A stretch of DNA of 64,000 nucleotides from Bacillota bacterium (lineage in GTDB: Bacteria > Bacillota > Clostridia > Lachnospirales > Lachnospiraceae). This document shows, in pieces, positions 27,439 to 36,286 of the stretch. Under the pieces are notes generated by a model. It did not search any database and had not been told where the DNA came from. It was given only the letters and a program-made list of their open reading frames with translations. The position numbers and the translations under genes are program-made. The first letter of the stretch is position 1, and each line of letters starts with the position of its first letter. The DNA lies in contig JAEYGZ010000026.1 in assembly GCA_023409535.1 (NCBI GenBank), positions 36,864-100,863 of the forward strand. Direction: 5' to 3'.

Positions 27439-28872
27439 TTATATCCCATATCTGCCGTAATGTCCATAGCCGTATCCATATCCGTAGCTATATCCAAGTA
27501 ACCCTGTCTTTACCCCATTTAAGACGCAGCCGATCATCCAGGCATCACTGCTTTCCGACAAATGATCAAGCCCTTCCAGGATATGATAGGCCTTTGAGAA
27601 ATCCTGCTTAATCAGAAATACCACTCCGTCAATCAGCTTAGCCAGCTCGGAGGTGTCAGATAACAGCGCGGCGGGTGCGGTATCGACGATCACATAATCG
27701 GCAATCTCTTTCAGTTCCTTCAGAAGCTTAAACATTCCATAGGAACCGATGACCTCAGACGGACTGTCCACCGGTTTTAAACAGGGTATGGCAAACAGCT
27801 TTAATTCCTCATAGTATTTTAGCGCCGCGGTCAGATCACATTGCTTCTCCAGCACCTCTTCCAGCCCTACAGTCTCTTGTGCCGCCGGAAGCAGATATTT
27901 TATCATAGGCCGGCGAAAGTCACAATCCAGCAGAATTACACTCTTGCCGGTTTCCGCCAGTGAAATTGCCAGATTGAGGGCAAAGGTACTTTTCCCTTCC
28001 CCAGGAACAGCACTGGTGACCATAATTGTTTTAATCCGCCTTTCCTCTGCTGCCTTTTCAATCCTTGTTCTGATCTTACTGATGCTTTCGCGAAAGGCCT
28101 CCGGCAGTTTATCATTTTGGAGAGAGATCGCATGGTTCATTTTCTTTCTTCTCTTTTTAAACACTACCTCCGGCAAACCTCCGAGATATTTTATATTCGA
28201 TAATTTTTCAATATCCTCAACCCTCTGAACCGTATCTCTGGTCAATGCATAAATAAATATAATCAGCGCACCTGCAATCGCTCCCGGAAGTATCCCAAGC
28301 TTTAAGCTTTGCCTGTAATTGATCCGATTTGACGGCTCCGCCGGCACCCCCGTCTCATCCAGCATGGTGAGCTTTGTGCTGCCCACAACCGCTTCGGCAA
28401 TCCTGGGATAATTTTTAATAACGGACTGCAGGACATCATAAGCCCTCCGGGCACTGCCGGAGGAAACTTTGATGGTAAATATATTGGTGCTTTCAACATT
28501 TTCAGCAGTGATTGCTTCCGAAATATAATCAACACCCAGATCATCCGCAATAATATTTTTAAGAATGCCGCTATAGATGATATAAGGGAAGGTCTTTGAC
28601 ATCTGCGCCGCTCTCATACTCTCCTCATACATGCTTCCGTCAGAAACCGTATTTAAATTCACCGTGAAGGTGGCTGAAGCTGCATAAACAGGCTGAAAGC
28701 TTTGGTAGGCATAAGCGCAGCTAAGGAAGGCCGTGGCTGTTGTCAGCACAATCATCAGCCAGCCAAACTTCAGGATACCCTTCCACAGATCATTCATAAG
28801 CTTAAAAAGATCAATTGTATATTCCGCTTCTTCCGTTCCGTGTTCCTGCTCCCTCATCGCTCTGCCTTCCAT
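27439..28872 (-). CDS. fused Wzz-type/BY-kinase protein (third kinase)
   Basis: A 477-aa protein joining a polysaccharide co-polymerase part (membrane helices about 36-56 and 190-210 with an external loop) to a cytoplasmic tyrosine kinase. Walker A is TSAVPGEGKSTF (about 286-297), Walker A' is ILLDCDFRRP (about 314-323), and Walker B is YVIVDTAPAA. The C-terminus ends in a Tyr/Gly run (YGYGYGYGHYGRYGI) that serves as the autophosphorylation tail. Such kinases control chain length and export of surface polymers and are countered by PHP phosphatases like those in this operon. It overlaps the upstream kinase gene by 19 nt; a second ATG 15 nt downstream is possible. Confidence 0.
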   Translation of the reverse strand: MEGRAMREQEHGTEEAEYTIDLFKLMNDLWKGILKFGWLMIVLTTATAFLSCAYAYQSFQPVYAASATFTVNLNTVSDGSMYEESMRAAQMSKTFPYIIYSGILKNIIADDLGVDYISEAITAENVESTNIFTIKVSSGSARRAYDVLQSVIKNYPRIAEAVVGSTKLTMLDETGVPAEPSNRINYRQSLKLGILPGAIAGALIIFIYALTRDTVQRVEDIEKLSNIKYLGGLPEVVFKKRRKKMNHAISLQNDKLPEAFRESISKIRTRIEKAAEERRIKTIMVTSAVPGEGKSTFALNLAISLAETGKSVILLDCDFRRPMIKYLLPAAQETVGLEEVLEKQCDLTAALKYYEELKLFAIPCLKPVDSPSEVIGSYGMFKLLKELKEIADYVIVDTAPAALLSDTSELAKLIDGVVFLIKQDFSKAYHILEGLDHLSESSDAWMIGCVLNGVKTGLLGYSYGYGYGYGHYGRYGI

Positions 28873-30299
28873 CCGTCCTCCTGATACACTGGCTTTGAAT
28901 AATATCCGTAATAATTCTTATAGGAATTGCTGTGTCTGTATCCAAATCCGCGTCCGGGCTTTCTGTTATAAACATTATTATAGATACATCCCAGCAGCTC
29001 CGCCTTCATCCCTGCCAGGGTATCAATTGCATCATTAATATATTTCGCCTTGGCATAGCTTTGTTTGACTACCAGTAAAGCCGCATCCGCAATATCCGCC
29101 AACAGCTCCGCATCAACGGATACGGAGACAGGCGGGGAATCTATGATGATATAATCCATTACATTTTTCAGGACCTCAAGCATATACCTAAAATCCCTTT
29201 TTGTGATTAAGTAAGAAGAATTCCTATAGAATTTGCTTCCGAGAAGCAGGAAAAGCCCGGAATTAACATCCGTTCGAAAGACATCGCAAAACTCCAGCTT
29301 ATTCATCAAATATTCTCCAAATTCCTGTTCCGGCTTCGTCTCCTGCTGAAGAAGCTTGTACAGAGAAGGCCGGTAAAAGTCCGCGTCGATCAGCAATACC
29401 TTCTTTGACTTCTGTGCCAATGCCAATGCCAGGTTTGCAGCAACCGTTGACTTCCCCTCGTTCTCCAGAACACTGGTAATCAGCAGCACCTTACAATCCC
29501 CGGCAGCCGCTTTATATTCAAATTTTGCCCTGATTTTCTTAATATTCTCCAGAAAGGAGAAGCTGACTGTGGGGCTTGTAATAAGGATACTCTTCTTTTT
29601 CCGCAGCAGCGCTGATCGTAAGGTTTTATTCTTTCTTTCATGATGGATTACGCCGAACAGCTTCACATCAAGCTTTCCTGCAATATCCTTTTCATTTTTA
29701 ATCGTATCTCTCATCACCGACAATACGGCCAGAAGTGCCGCCATGACACCCGTACCGGTCCAGAATCCCATTTTCATCATGGAGCCGCTGTTCTTCGGAT
29801 TATCCGGGTACATGGGGACTGCAGGCGCTTCAAGAAGATCCAGAATTGCTTCCTGATACACCTTGCTGGTAACCGTTATATAATTATTCATGACTGCTTT
29901 CATTATGCGGTAGGAAATCTCAGGATCCGGTGCGGATACCGTAAGCACAAAGAGATTTGTCTCAGGTATGACAGTCGCGGTTATGTAATCGGGCAGCTCC
30001 CCGGCCCCGATATCCGCTGCTGCCTTTTTCCTGATGATGTCACTGGCAAATATGTTCGTAAGGCTGGTAGCGACCGTGTTGGCAGCCGTCAGGTTGTCAT
30101 AGGTATTATTCGCCCCTTTTGAGGTTACGGCAAAGGTAGCATTGCAGGAATAGGAGGGCTTATAAATCAAATCGGATACAATATAAGTACACATTGCAGC
30201 AGCCAGTCCCAGGAATAAGATCATCCACCAGTCCTTCAGCAAATCACGCAGGATATCAAAAAAATCTATATGCAGCTCATCTGATTGTACGCTAGTCAT
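28854..30299 (-). CDS. fused Wzz-type/BY-kinase protein (second kinase)
   Basis: A 481-aa paralogue of the next gene with the same order: N-terminal cytoplasmic segment, membrane helices (about 25-46 and 178-196), then a kinase domain. The P-loop reads SVLENEGKSTVA (about 276-287), Walker A' is LLIDADFYRP, and Walker B is YIIIDSPPVS. The tail has several tyrosines (KNYYGYYSKPVY). VLENEGK replaces the usual SPGEGK-type loop but keeps GKST. Fused forms are typical of Proteobacteria, while Gram-positives usually split the two parts as in the gene pair at 38-39.5 kb, so having both in one operon is unusual. Confidence 0.
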   Translation of the reverse strand: MTSVQSDELHIDFFDILRDLLKDWWMILFLGLAAAMCTYIVSDLIYKPSYSCNATFAVTSKGANNTYDNLTAANTVATSLTNIFASDIIRKKAAADIGAGELPDYITATVIPETNLFVLTVSAPDPEISYRIMKAVMNNYITVTSKVYQEAILDLLEAPAVPMYPDNPKNSGSMMKMGFWTGTGVMAALLAVLSVMRDTIKNEKDIAGKLDVKLFGVIHHERKNKTLRSALLRKKKSILITSPTVSFSFLENIKKIRAKFEYKAAAGDCKVLLITSVLENEGKSTVAANLALALAQKSKKVLLIDADFYRPSLYKLLQQETKPEQEFGEYLMNKLEFCDVFRTDVNSGLFLLLGSKFYRNSSYLITKRDFRYMLEVLKNVMDYIIIDSPPVSVSVDAELLADIADAALLVVKQSYAKAKYINDAIDTLAGMKAELLGCIYNNVYNRKPGRGFGYRHSNSYKNYYGYYSKPVYQEDGWKAER

Positions 30300-30336
30300 A
30301 TTCGCTCCTATTCTTCGCAGTTTTTAGGCAGCCCGG

Positions 30337-30909
30337 CTAATAAAATTCAACCTCGGCAGAAAGGTAGGCCGTATCTCCGGCGCTGTTTGTGGCCCGGAAT
30401 TCAATGGGATAGCTTCCGCCAAGCGCTCCAAAATAATAATCCGGCTGTTCAAACTTAATCTGATCCGTGATATCACCGTCGATACAGTCCAGAACCTGAA
30501 GGTAACCGGTAATGCCTTGCGAAGTCCCCAAGGCAAATCGTAACGGCTTTAAGATGATAAACCGGGGAGGGGTATAATCCGTATAAGTCAGCTCCCTCAC
30601 ACACTTGGTTATATTATTGCTTGAATCAAAGGCAGCGTAGGTAATTAACCTTTTACCGGGGCCGATAAAATCAGAAACCGATTCTATCAGCAGGGATTTG
30701 GTTACATCCTGATCTACCCCATCAAAGGCTGTCACTCCCTGCAGTAATTCTTCCTCCGATGCTGTAACACTTACCTGAAGAGCCTCCTGATGATATTCTA
30801 TCTCCGGGCCGATTGCATCCAGCTTCCTGCTCCCATAACCACGGTAGCCAACATAAGCGGCCGTCGATAGAAGGAATATGATCAGCACTGCAATTCGAAA
30901 TAGTTTCAT
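30337..30909 (-). CDS. membrane-anchored protein with two Ig-like (DUF5011-type) domains
   Basis: A 190-aa protein with one N-terminal helix (about 5-22) and two short extracellular beta-sandwich repeats. Each carries the pattern of DUF5011/HYR-like domains: GVTAFDGVDQDVTKSL ... YAAFDSSNNIT, and VLDCIDGDITDQIKF ... FRATNSAGDTA. Such domains are structural or adhesive, with no catalysis expected. It overlaps the phosphatase gene by 4 nt. It may hold a polymer or partner protein at the surface (inference). Confidence 0.
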   Translation of the reverse strand: MKLFRIAVLIIFLLSTAAYVGYRGYGSRKLDAIGPEIEYHQEALQVSVTASEEELLQGVTAFDGVDQDVTKSLLIESVSDFIGPGKRLITYAAFDSSNNITKCVRELTYTDYTPPRFIILKPLRFALGTSQGITGYLQVLDCIDGDITDQIKFEQPDYYFGALGGSYPIEFRATNSAGDTAYLSAEVEFY

Positions 30910-31658
30910 AACAGACTCCTTATGCCGGATACTTCTATCAACTCCTTATCTTCTATCACCCGCTTCGGGTTATCCCTCATGAGAATATCTGCATAAACGG
31001 AAGAAAAATGATTGCTGATGACATGATAAACCTCAAAAAGCCCTGGTGTTCTTCGCTGCAGCCCATGGGAATCACTGGCTACCAGGGATGCTAACCTCTG
31101 GTCTAAGAGCATAAATGCGGTTTCTCTTGCATTGCGGCCAAAGTTCCCCAGGATACTGCCCTTGTTCACCTGGATTGCACATCCCAACTCCACCCACTCT
31201 CCTGCAATCTCAGGATATTTTTGTATGATGGGATACCGTTCCGGATGGGCGATAACCGGACGAAAGCCCAAACTTAGGATTTCCTGCAGGAGAAAGGCTG
31301 ACCATTCCTTATCGATGTCAAAACCAAATTCCATCAGAAGATATCTGGAGTGGTTCAGGGTAATTAATTTTCCCTCCATAAGAAGCTCCGGTACTTCCAG
31401 ACTTCCGAACACCTCCATCCCCGACAGTATGGTGAGGGGGAGCCGCTGTTCCCTGACAGCATGCTCGAAATTACGAAAGTATCTTTCCATTTTGTCATCA
31501 TAATAATTTTCATAAAGATAACCCACGTTGCAATGAGGTGTCAGAAACAAGGTATCAACCCCGCCGGCAACCGCCATCCGCGCCATCTGCAAAGCTTCCT
31601 CCACGGACGCCGCTCCGTCATCCACCCCCGGCAGTATATGTGTATGTATATCGATCAA
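30906..31658 (-). CDS. PHP-type tyrosine phosphatase (CpsB/CapC family), second copy
   Basis: A 250-aa metal-dependent phosphatase that dephosphorylates BY-kinase tyrosine tails. Metal ligands are visible: IDIHTHILPGVDDGA, FLTPHCNVGYL, ILSGMEVFG, PVIAHPERYPI and LVASDSHGL. TTG at 31658 is the best start: AAGGAGG lies 8 nt upstream and translation then begins at IDIHTH, as usual for the family. It is a paralogue of the enzyme at 39517-40242. It precedes the two fused kinases, its likely substrates. Confidence 0.
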   Translation of the reverse strand: MIDIHTHILPGVDDGAASVEEALQMARMAVAGGVDTLFLTPHCNVGYLYENYYDDKMERYFRNFEHAVREQRLPLTILSGMEVFGSLEVPELLMEGKLITLNHSRYLLMEFGFDIDKEWSAFLLQEILSLGFRPVIAHPERYPIIQKYPEIAGEWVELGCAIQVNKGSILGNFGRNARETAFMLLDQRLASLVASDSHGLQRRTPGLFEVYHVISNHFSSVYADILMRDNPKRVIEDKELIEVSGIRSLL

Positions 31659-31693
31659 CTGCTTCACCTCCTTTATTCGTATCGAAAGCCACA

Positions 31694-32929
31694 TCATGTC
31701 TCCAGGATTCGGTACTCATCCAACAGCTTTATGCGCTTCCTTCCAACAATAAATATTCTTCTGGCTTTAAAAAACATTTTGACCGGGCTCTTTTCTGCCG
31801 CCGCATAAACCAGCAACCGATGAAACCATGCTGCCGGAAGCAGGAACAGATGCTTTTCACAATAGGCATAATGGCCCTTCATATACTCATAGCAAGGAAA
31901 TACGGCCTGCCATAAGGTAATTCTTCGGGCGTTCAAAATGGACTGCATTGTAACTAACCCCGATTTTTCCTGTCCTGATGCTGCCCGTCCGAACACGCCC
32001 GCTTTCATTAAATCTTCCAGCAATGCCCGGGAATGCGGCTCCCTTGCCGCCCGGTCCGGCGGGTATTGAAGCATCTCTTCTCTCAGGCCCAGATAATGCG
32101 CTCCTATGTCCAGGAAATTAAACAGCCAAACGCTGTATCCAAGCTCAGCCATTACCTGCCACAGATGTTCCCAGGAGATCCGGTTCCCATAGCTGTTGCA
32201 ATACATTACGATATCACAGAGTTGTCTGATTCCCAGTCCGTTGGTTATAAAATGCTTCACGGCATGCAGAACCAAAAATAGTAAATGCTGCTCTTCAGAT
32301 AAGGTATATACTGTGATCCCTTCTATGGATAATGGAAGCGGCGCCTGAAATATATTCCGAAACAGTGCATTCCACCTGCTGAAATATTTGGATTCCGGCC
32401 GAAACAAGCTGGTATGAAGCTCAATATACAGGCCGCTCTCCGGACTCTTATAGGTTATTTCATATTGTGTGCCCATCCTCCTGTGTTCGATACGAACAAG
32501 GCCGGAGGCAATCAATAACCTGTCGGCGGCTTCAAAATCCTCCCCCCTGATCAGTACATCCTCATCACAGGACGAACGGTAATATGCATCCGGGTATAGC
32601 TGCCGGCATACCAGTCCCTTAACCACCAATGCCATGATACCGGCCTGCAGAAGGCGGCTGTAGAGCTTGATAAATTCCATGGTGCGGCGCAGCTGGTTAA
32701 TGCTAAATCCAAGATACATATCCTGCCAGCTATAGACAAGCTCCTCAGGTAAAAGGGAAAGGGCATGCATCTTCGCCAGCGCATCATATATCATGGGTAT
32801 AATCTGATGTATTCCTGCCAGTTCAAAGATCCCCTTCCAATCTGCATCCGATAAATCAACCTGCTCAATCGTACCTCCATGCATGGAATAATTTAATAAA
32901 TATAGTAGCTGATTTGTTGTTTTATCCAT
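31694..32929 (-). CDS. nucleotidyltransferase-family protein
   Basis: A 411-aa soluble protein resembling the uncharacterised nucleotidyltransferases (NTP_transf_5 type) found in many peptide natural-product clusters, including Firmicutes lasso-peptide clusters. The core is near residues 95-150: ALVVKGLVCRQLYPDAYYR then SSCDEDVLIRGEDFEAADRLL, where D117 and D119 are probable metal ligands. Substrate unknown; it may transfer a nucleotide or sugar-nucleotide to the peptide or a carrier. The ribosome binding site is weak. It directly follows the peptidase gene (26-bp gap). Confidence 0.
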   Translation of the reverse strand: MDKTTNQLLYLLNYSMHGGTIEQVDLSDADWKGIFELAGIHQIIPMIYDALAKMHALSLLPEELVYSWQDMYLGFSINQLRRTMEFIKLYSRLLQAGIMALVVKGLVCRQLYPDAYYRSSCDEDVLIRGEDFEAADRLLIASGLVRIEHRRMGTQYEITYKSPESGLYIELHTSLFRPESKYFSRWNALFRNIFQAPLPLSIEGITVYTLSEEQHLLFLVLHAVKHFITNGLGIRQLCDIVMYCNSYGNRISWEHLWQVMAELGYSVWLFNFLDIGAHYLGLREEMLQYPPDRAAREPHSRALLEDLMKAGVFGRAASGQEKSGLVTMQSILNARRITLWQAVFPCYEYMKGHYAYCEKHLFLLPAAWFHRLLVYAAAEKSPVKMFFKARRIFIVGRKRIKLLDEYRILET

Positions 32930-32955
32930 CGTCGCCGCTCCATAAGATCAATTTT

Positions 32956-33465
32956 TTATTCCTCCCGAATCCTATTGAATTTACTTCTTGCCGTATGCTT
33001 TCTTCTAACCCTGCCAGGTAATTGATATAACCGGAGTATCTGGTCCCCAAAGGGCAGAACAGCCAGCCATACCTCGGATAGTAAGCGCCACCGAAAGGCA
33101 TTACAATCGATTTCTCTGCCTTTACGGTATATTTTAACGGCCTTCGCAAGGATATCCCCGGTATTTACTGGTTCCTTCGGGCTCCGGCCTGCATCTCCGA
33201 CGGTCTGAAAGCCACCCCCGGCTTTCTTTTGTATCCGGTGCAGTATATACTGACCGTTATTTCGCTGATACAGGATGATATCTCCCCGCTTTAAACGATG
33301 ATTCAGGATACCCTGAAGGATTACCTGATCCCGGTTATCCGTAAGAAACGGCCGCATACTGTTACCGCTTACCGTAAGCTTTACCTGATGCCCCTGTTTT
33401 AAGGCTTCCCTGATTATTGTGAAAAACTCCTGATTGGATCCCAGTTGAAGGATTGGATTTGTCAT
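32956..33465 (-). CDS. S24/S26-type serine peptidase (SipW-like)
   Basis: A 169-aa protein with the signal-peptidase core: nucleophile box VSGNSMRPFL (S36), the RGDIILYQ strand, and a YILHRIQK box (H76) where SipW-type enzymes place the general base. It lacks an N-terminal membrane helix and has at most one weak hydrophobic stretch near 125-140. It could cleave the leader of the peptide encoded at 34428-34832, because the ABC exporter in the operon has no peptidase domain (inference). ATG at 33465 has GGGAGGT 7-8 nt upstream, so the gene overlaps the preceding one by 104 nt in another frame. Confidence 0.
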   Translation of the reverse strand: MTNPILQLGSNQEFFTIIREALKQGHQVKLTVSGNSMRPFLTDNRDQVILQGILNHRLKRGDIILYQRNNGQYILHRIQKKAGGGFQTVGDAGRSPKEPVNTGDILAKAVKIYRKGREIDCNAFRWRLLSEVWLAVLPFGDQILRLYQLPGRVRRKHTARSKFNRIREE

Positions 33466-34426
33466 ATACCATACCTCCCATTCCCGGCCCGACATCTGTG
33501 TTCTGAAGCTTAAGTATCTTATCTATTCTATTCTTCAACACTTCCACTGCTTCCCGCTCCGGTCTGCATCGCAGCCTGATCACAGGAATATGCCGCACCA
33601 AACTGTCTATTGCCTGTAGGGTATATTCCGTCAGCAGCTTATCAAAGGAAGGCGCAAAGGCAAGCTGTATAAGCTCTAAAGCCCCTTGTAACGGTGTTAG
33701 CTGTTCAGCGATATTGTCCGGAGCTTGTTCAATAATTACGATTGCAGCAAGAGCGGTCCTGCGGTTTAAGTAATCTCCCGAGGAACCGTACCAGGGGGCT
33801 CCATAGGTATACCACCGGTCCTCTTCCCTGCGGCAAAGCGCTCTGTCGCCATTTAATATCAATACCTCTTCATACTTTTGCCAAAGCTTTGCATGTGTGG
33901 TCTTTCCTACACCGGAATGAGCACCTATCACAATTCCCGATCCTTCCCATTCCATAACAACCCCATGGAATAAGATACCTCCCTTATTCAGAATAGAATA
34001 TGGAAAAAGATAGGCCAATTCCTGAAAGCTGTCCCACCCTGCGGTACCTGTTTGATCCGCAAGGAGCTGCCATCGGCTCCAGGCCTTTGATATCTCGTAG
34101 GCCAGCAGTATTCCTCCCGCCTTATCTCTTCGCAGCCAGAGATAATCACCGGAAGGGATCCGATAGATCTCATAGGGATATGGTCCGTCAGCAAAGCCCG
34201 CTACCGCAGGTGCATCCGGTATGCTTAAGCAGGCTGGGTTATGTATTGCTGCGGCAGGAATATCATAACTAATATCCGCGCCTTCTTCCGGGTCATCCTC
34301 ATTGCAAAATTGCCTGACACAATCGGGTAAGGAATATTCCTCAGAAGACCTCCCCTGATAGCTTATATCAATGACATAACGTCCAACCGTCATTCTAAGC
34401 TTTGTATTCTCAACTAACTGCAGCAT
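33362..34426 (-). CDS. HPr-kinase-like protein
   Basis: A 354-aa protein with a C-terminal HPr kinase/phosphorylase-like P-loop domain: GAHSGVGKTTHAK (168-180), followed by LILNGDRALCRR and YGAPWYGSSGDYLNRR. The N-terminal half (1-145) is unrelated to the usual HprK sensor. Similar proteins phosphorylate precursor peptides in lasso-peptide clusters (ThcoK/PadeK type) or occur with PqqD and nucleotidyltransferase genes. Translation starts at ATG 34426, one base after the precursor gene's stop; its ribosome binding site lies in the precursor's last Trp codons. The last 40 or so residues are low-complexity and overlap the peptidase gene. Confidence 0.
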   Translation of the reverse strand: MLQLVENTKLRMTVGRYVIDISYQGRSSEEYSLPDCVRQFCNEDDPEEGADISYDIPAAAIHNPACLSIPDAPAVAGFADGPYPYEIYRIPSGDYLWLRRDKAGGILLAYEISKAWSRWQLLADQTGTAGWDSFQELAYLFPYSILNKGGILFHGVVMEWEGSGIVIGAHSGVGKTTHAKLWQKYEEVLILNGDRALCRREEDRWYTYGAPWYGSSGDYLNRRTALAAIVIIEQAPDNIAEQLTPLQGALELIQLAFAPSFDKLLTEYTLQAIDSLVRHIPVIRLRCRPEREAVEVLKNRIDKILKLQNTDVGPGMGGMVYDKSNPSTGIQSGVFHNNQGSLKTGASGKAYGKR

Positions 34427-34427
34427 A

Positions 34428-34832
34428 TTAATTCCACCAGGGATACCCCGGCCACGGCCAACCCGGAGGCGGGCAGGGGGTTGGAGTTGGACGCGGCGTT
34501 GGGGTAGCGGTGGGATGCGGCGCCCCTCCGGAAGTAAAGTCACACCGGATACCGATTGCTCCTGTATTTGCCAGAATATTTGAATTGGCAGCACCGCTGT
34601 ACATATACCAGCTCCAATAGAACAATCCAAGCTTTGCACTCATTTGCTGCAAGATATTGCTGTTGTTATCTGCACAGCGCCTGTTTTTTATAATTAAACC
34701 CTCCCCGCCATCAGAGCGGCCATTAAAATTCATATCAAAAAAAGCTGAATTTGCCGACCAACAGCTAGATGCGATTTTTTCAAATAGTGTGATTTGCTGA
34801 AATGTCAATTTGGGTGACTCATAGGCATACAT
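34428..34832 (-). CDS. putative ribosomally made precursor peptide
   Basis: A 134-aa protein with no match I can name. Residues 1-23 look like a leader (SPKLTFQQITLFEKIASS). The middle is rich in Ser, Asn, Gly and aromatics, with cysteines at 24, 53 and 97. The C-terminus (about 105-134) is almost entirely Pro/Thr then aromatic: TATPTPRPTPTPCPPP followed by GWPWPGYPWWN. It lies directly after the radical SAM gene (28-nt overlap) and before the HPr-kinase-like gene, the usual place for the substrate of a peptide-modification cassette. Modified residues cannot be predicted; Cys, Trp/Tyr and Thr are candidates. It could instead be a small structural surface protein. Confidence 0.
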   Translation of the reverse strand: MYAYESPKLTFQQITLFEKIASSCWSANSAFFDMNFNGRSDGGEGLIIKNRRCADNNSNILQQMSAKLGLFYWSWYMYSGAANSNILANTGAIGIRCDFTSGGAPHPTATPTPRPTPTPCPPPGWPWPGYPWWN

Positions 34833-35947
34833 CTCTTTAACTCCTCCTCCATAATTTTTTCCAGCTCTGATACCACTTCCATCTCCATTTTATTTGCCAG
34901 CTTTCCTTCTCTGCATAGATACTCCGGCCAGCCGGACAGGGACCCTGTTTCAGCAAACCGGGTTGCCGGACATACGCAGCAGTTTGTACCGCAGCCGATG
35001 CATTTGTCGGGAAGGGGAGAATGCTTCACCTGCAGCGGAAACGCTTCCCAGGCATGCAGAAAGCCGTTAATAAAAGGATAGGTCCAGCAATCTTCCAACA
35101 GCTGGCAGCCTATTAACCTGCCATCCCAGGTAATCGCATAGGAATTCATCCCCGCATCGCAGCCATATAGCGTCTGCCCACCTGCAGAAGTATGAAACGG
35201 CCTGTTCCCGCTTCCTGTGTATTGTTCCCCAATGTCAGGCAGCTCACAGGGAATATGCTCCTGTATAAATTTGCGAAAGGGTGTAACAAGAAGCTCTATA
35301 TTTCTTTCCTTTAGTAAAGCTGCATTCTCTTCGGGAGTGAGGCGGCAGCTTTCGGCATCGGAGATCCCGCCTCTGACAGGCTTTGTCACTATTCTGGAGA
35401 GGCTGAATTCCACATCCTTGCCCAGGCTGCGTGCCCACCCGGTTATTTCACTCAGGTCCTTTCTGTTATCTTTAATGATCGTTGTTCTAACTGACAGTAT
35501 CGAAGGCAACGCCCTAAGCTGATGTACCCCTGCCAGCATCCTTTCATAGGCTTCGGCACTTCCGGTTACTCTCTCATAGGTTTCCGGAGACGCACCATAA
35601 ACCGTAATACCAATCCTGTGCGGCGGATACCTCTCCAGTATTTGATAAATTTCGGGAGTAATCAAGGTGGCATTGGTATATAACGTAAGCACAAAACCCA
35701 TCTGAGCAATCTCACGGTAAATTTCCTTAAAATCCGGATGCAGCAGCGGTTCGCCGCCGGTTAATAATAACCCGATCGTTCCTGCTTCTTTAACCTCCTG
35801 AGCCATGGAAATCCATTCTTTCTCATTTCTTTCCCTTCCCCCAAGCTCACGCATCCGTTTATGATCTATCCGAATCAGGCACATCTTACACCGCAGATTG
35901 CATCTGGCAGTAAGCTCGAAGGTACCGTTAAACGGAATTCTCATCAT
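34805..35947 (-). CDS. radical SAM/SPASM peptide-modifying enzyme
   Basis: A 380-aa radical SAM protein. The [4Fe-4S]-SAM motif is CNLRCKMC (C16, C20, C23), followed by LLTGGEPLLHPDF and LYTNATLITPE of the barrel. The C-terminal part is a Cys-rich SPASM domain for auxiliary clusters (YGCDAGMNSYAITWDGRLIGC, then CIGCGTNCCVCPATR). SPASM enzymes with a PqqD-like partner install thioether or C-C crosslinks, or epimerise residues in peptides. The PqqD-like gene is 46 bp upstream and the likely substrate is encoded directly downstream. ATG at 35947 is preferred to GTG at 35959 because GAGG is adjacent to the GTG. Reaction type is inferred only at family level. Confidence 0.
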   Translation of the reverse strand: MMRIPFNGTFELTARCNLRCKMCLIRIDHKRMRELGGRERNEKEWISMAQEVKEAGTIGLLLTGGEPLLHPDFKEIYREIAQMGFVLTLYTNATLITPEIYQILERYPPHRIGITVYGASPETYERVTGSAEAYERMLAGVHQLRALPSILSVRTTIIKDNRKDLSEITGWARSLGKDVEFSLSRIVTKPVRGGISDAESCRLTPEENAALLKERNIELLVTPFRKFIQEHIPCELPDIGEQYTGSGNRPFHTSAGGQTLYGCDAGMNSYAITWDGRLIGCQLLEDCWTYPFINGFLHAWEAFPLQVKHSPLPDKCIGCGTNCCVCPATRFAETGSLSGWPEYLCREGKLANKMEMEVVSELEKIMEEELKRCMPMSHPN

Positions 35948-35993
35948 AGTTCCATACACCTCAATTCAGCGTAAACATCAGCCTGTACCAGGC

Positions 35994-36257
35994 TTACTCC
36001 AAAATCGCAGACCGGGCAAGCAGATTCACAAATTCCTTCACATCCGTTACTGCCAGTTCCATGTCTATCTCATATTCCTGCTGCAGAGCAATCGCCAGCG
36101 TTTCAAATTCAACCTCAGCATTTAAAAGCTTCCATAAAAATGCTGCTGACTCATTCAGAGTAATGACTCCGCTAAAGTCAGCAATATTATTCCCGATGGG
36201 AACAACCATATCAACACCCGCCACTTTTCTAAGTATAAAACCCTCTTTTATCTTCAT
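35994..36257 (-). CDS. PqqD-like peptide-recognition protein
   Basis: An 87-aa protein of the PqqD/RiPP-recognition-element fold: beta-strands IKEGFILRKVAGVDMVVPIG and FSGVITLNESAAFLWKLL, then a winged-helix tail. Such proteins bind the leader of a precursor and present it to the modifying enzyme. It stands between the exporter and the radical SAM gene. ATG at 36257 (GGGAG 7 nt upstream) is preferred to TTG at 36263. Confidence 0.
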   Translation of the reverse strand: MKIKEGFILRKVAGVDMVVPIGNNIADFSGVITLNESAAFLWKLLNAEVEFETLAIALQQEYEIDMELAVTDVKEFVNLLARSAILE

Positions 36258-36286
36258 ACCCAATCTCCCGCCACCGCAAAACCCAT

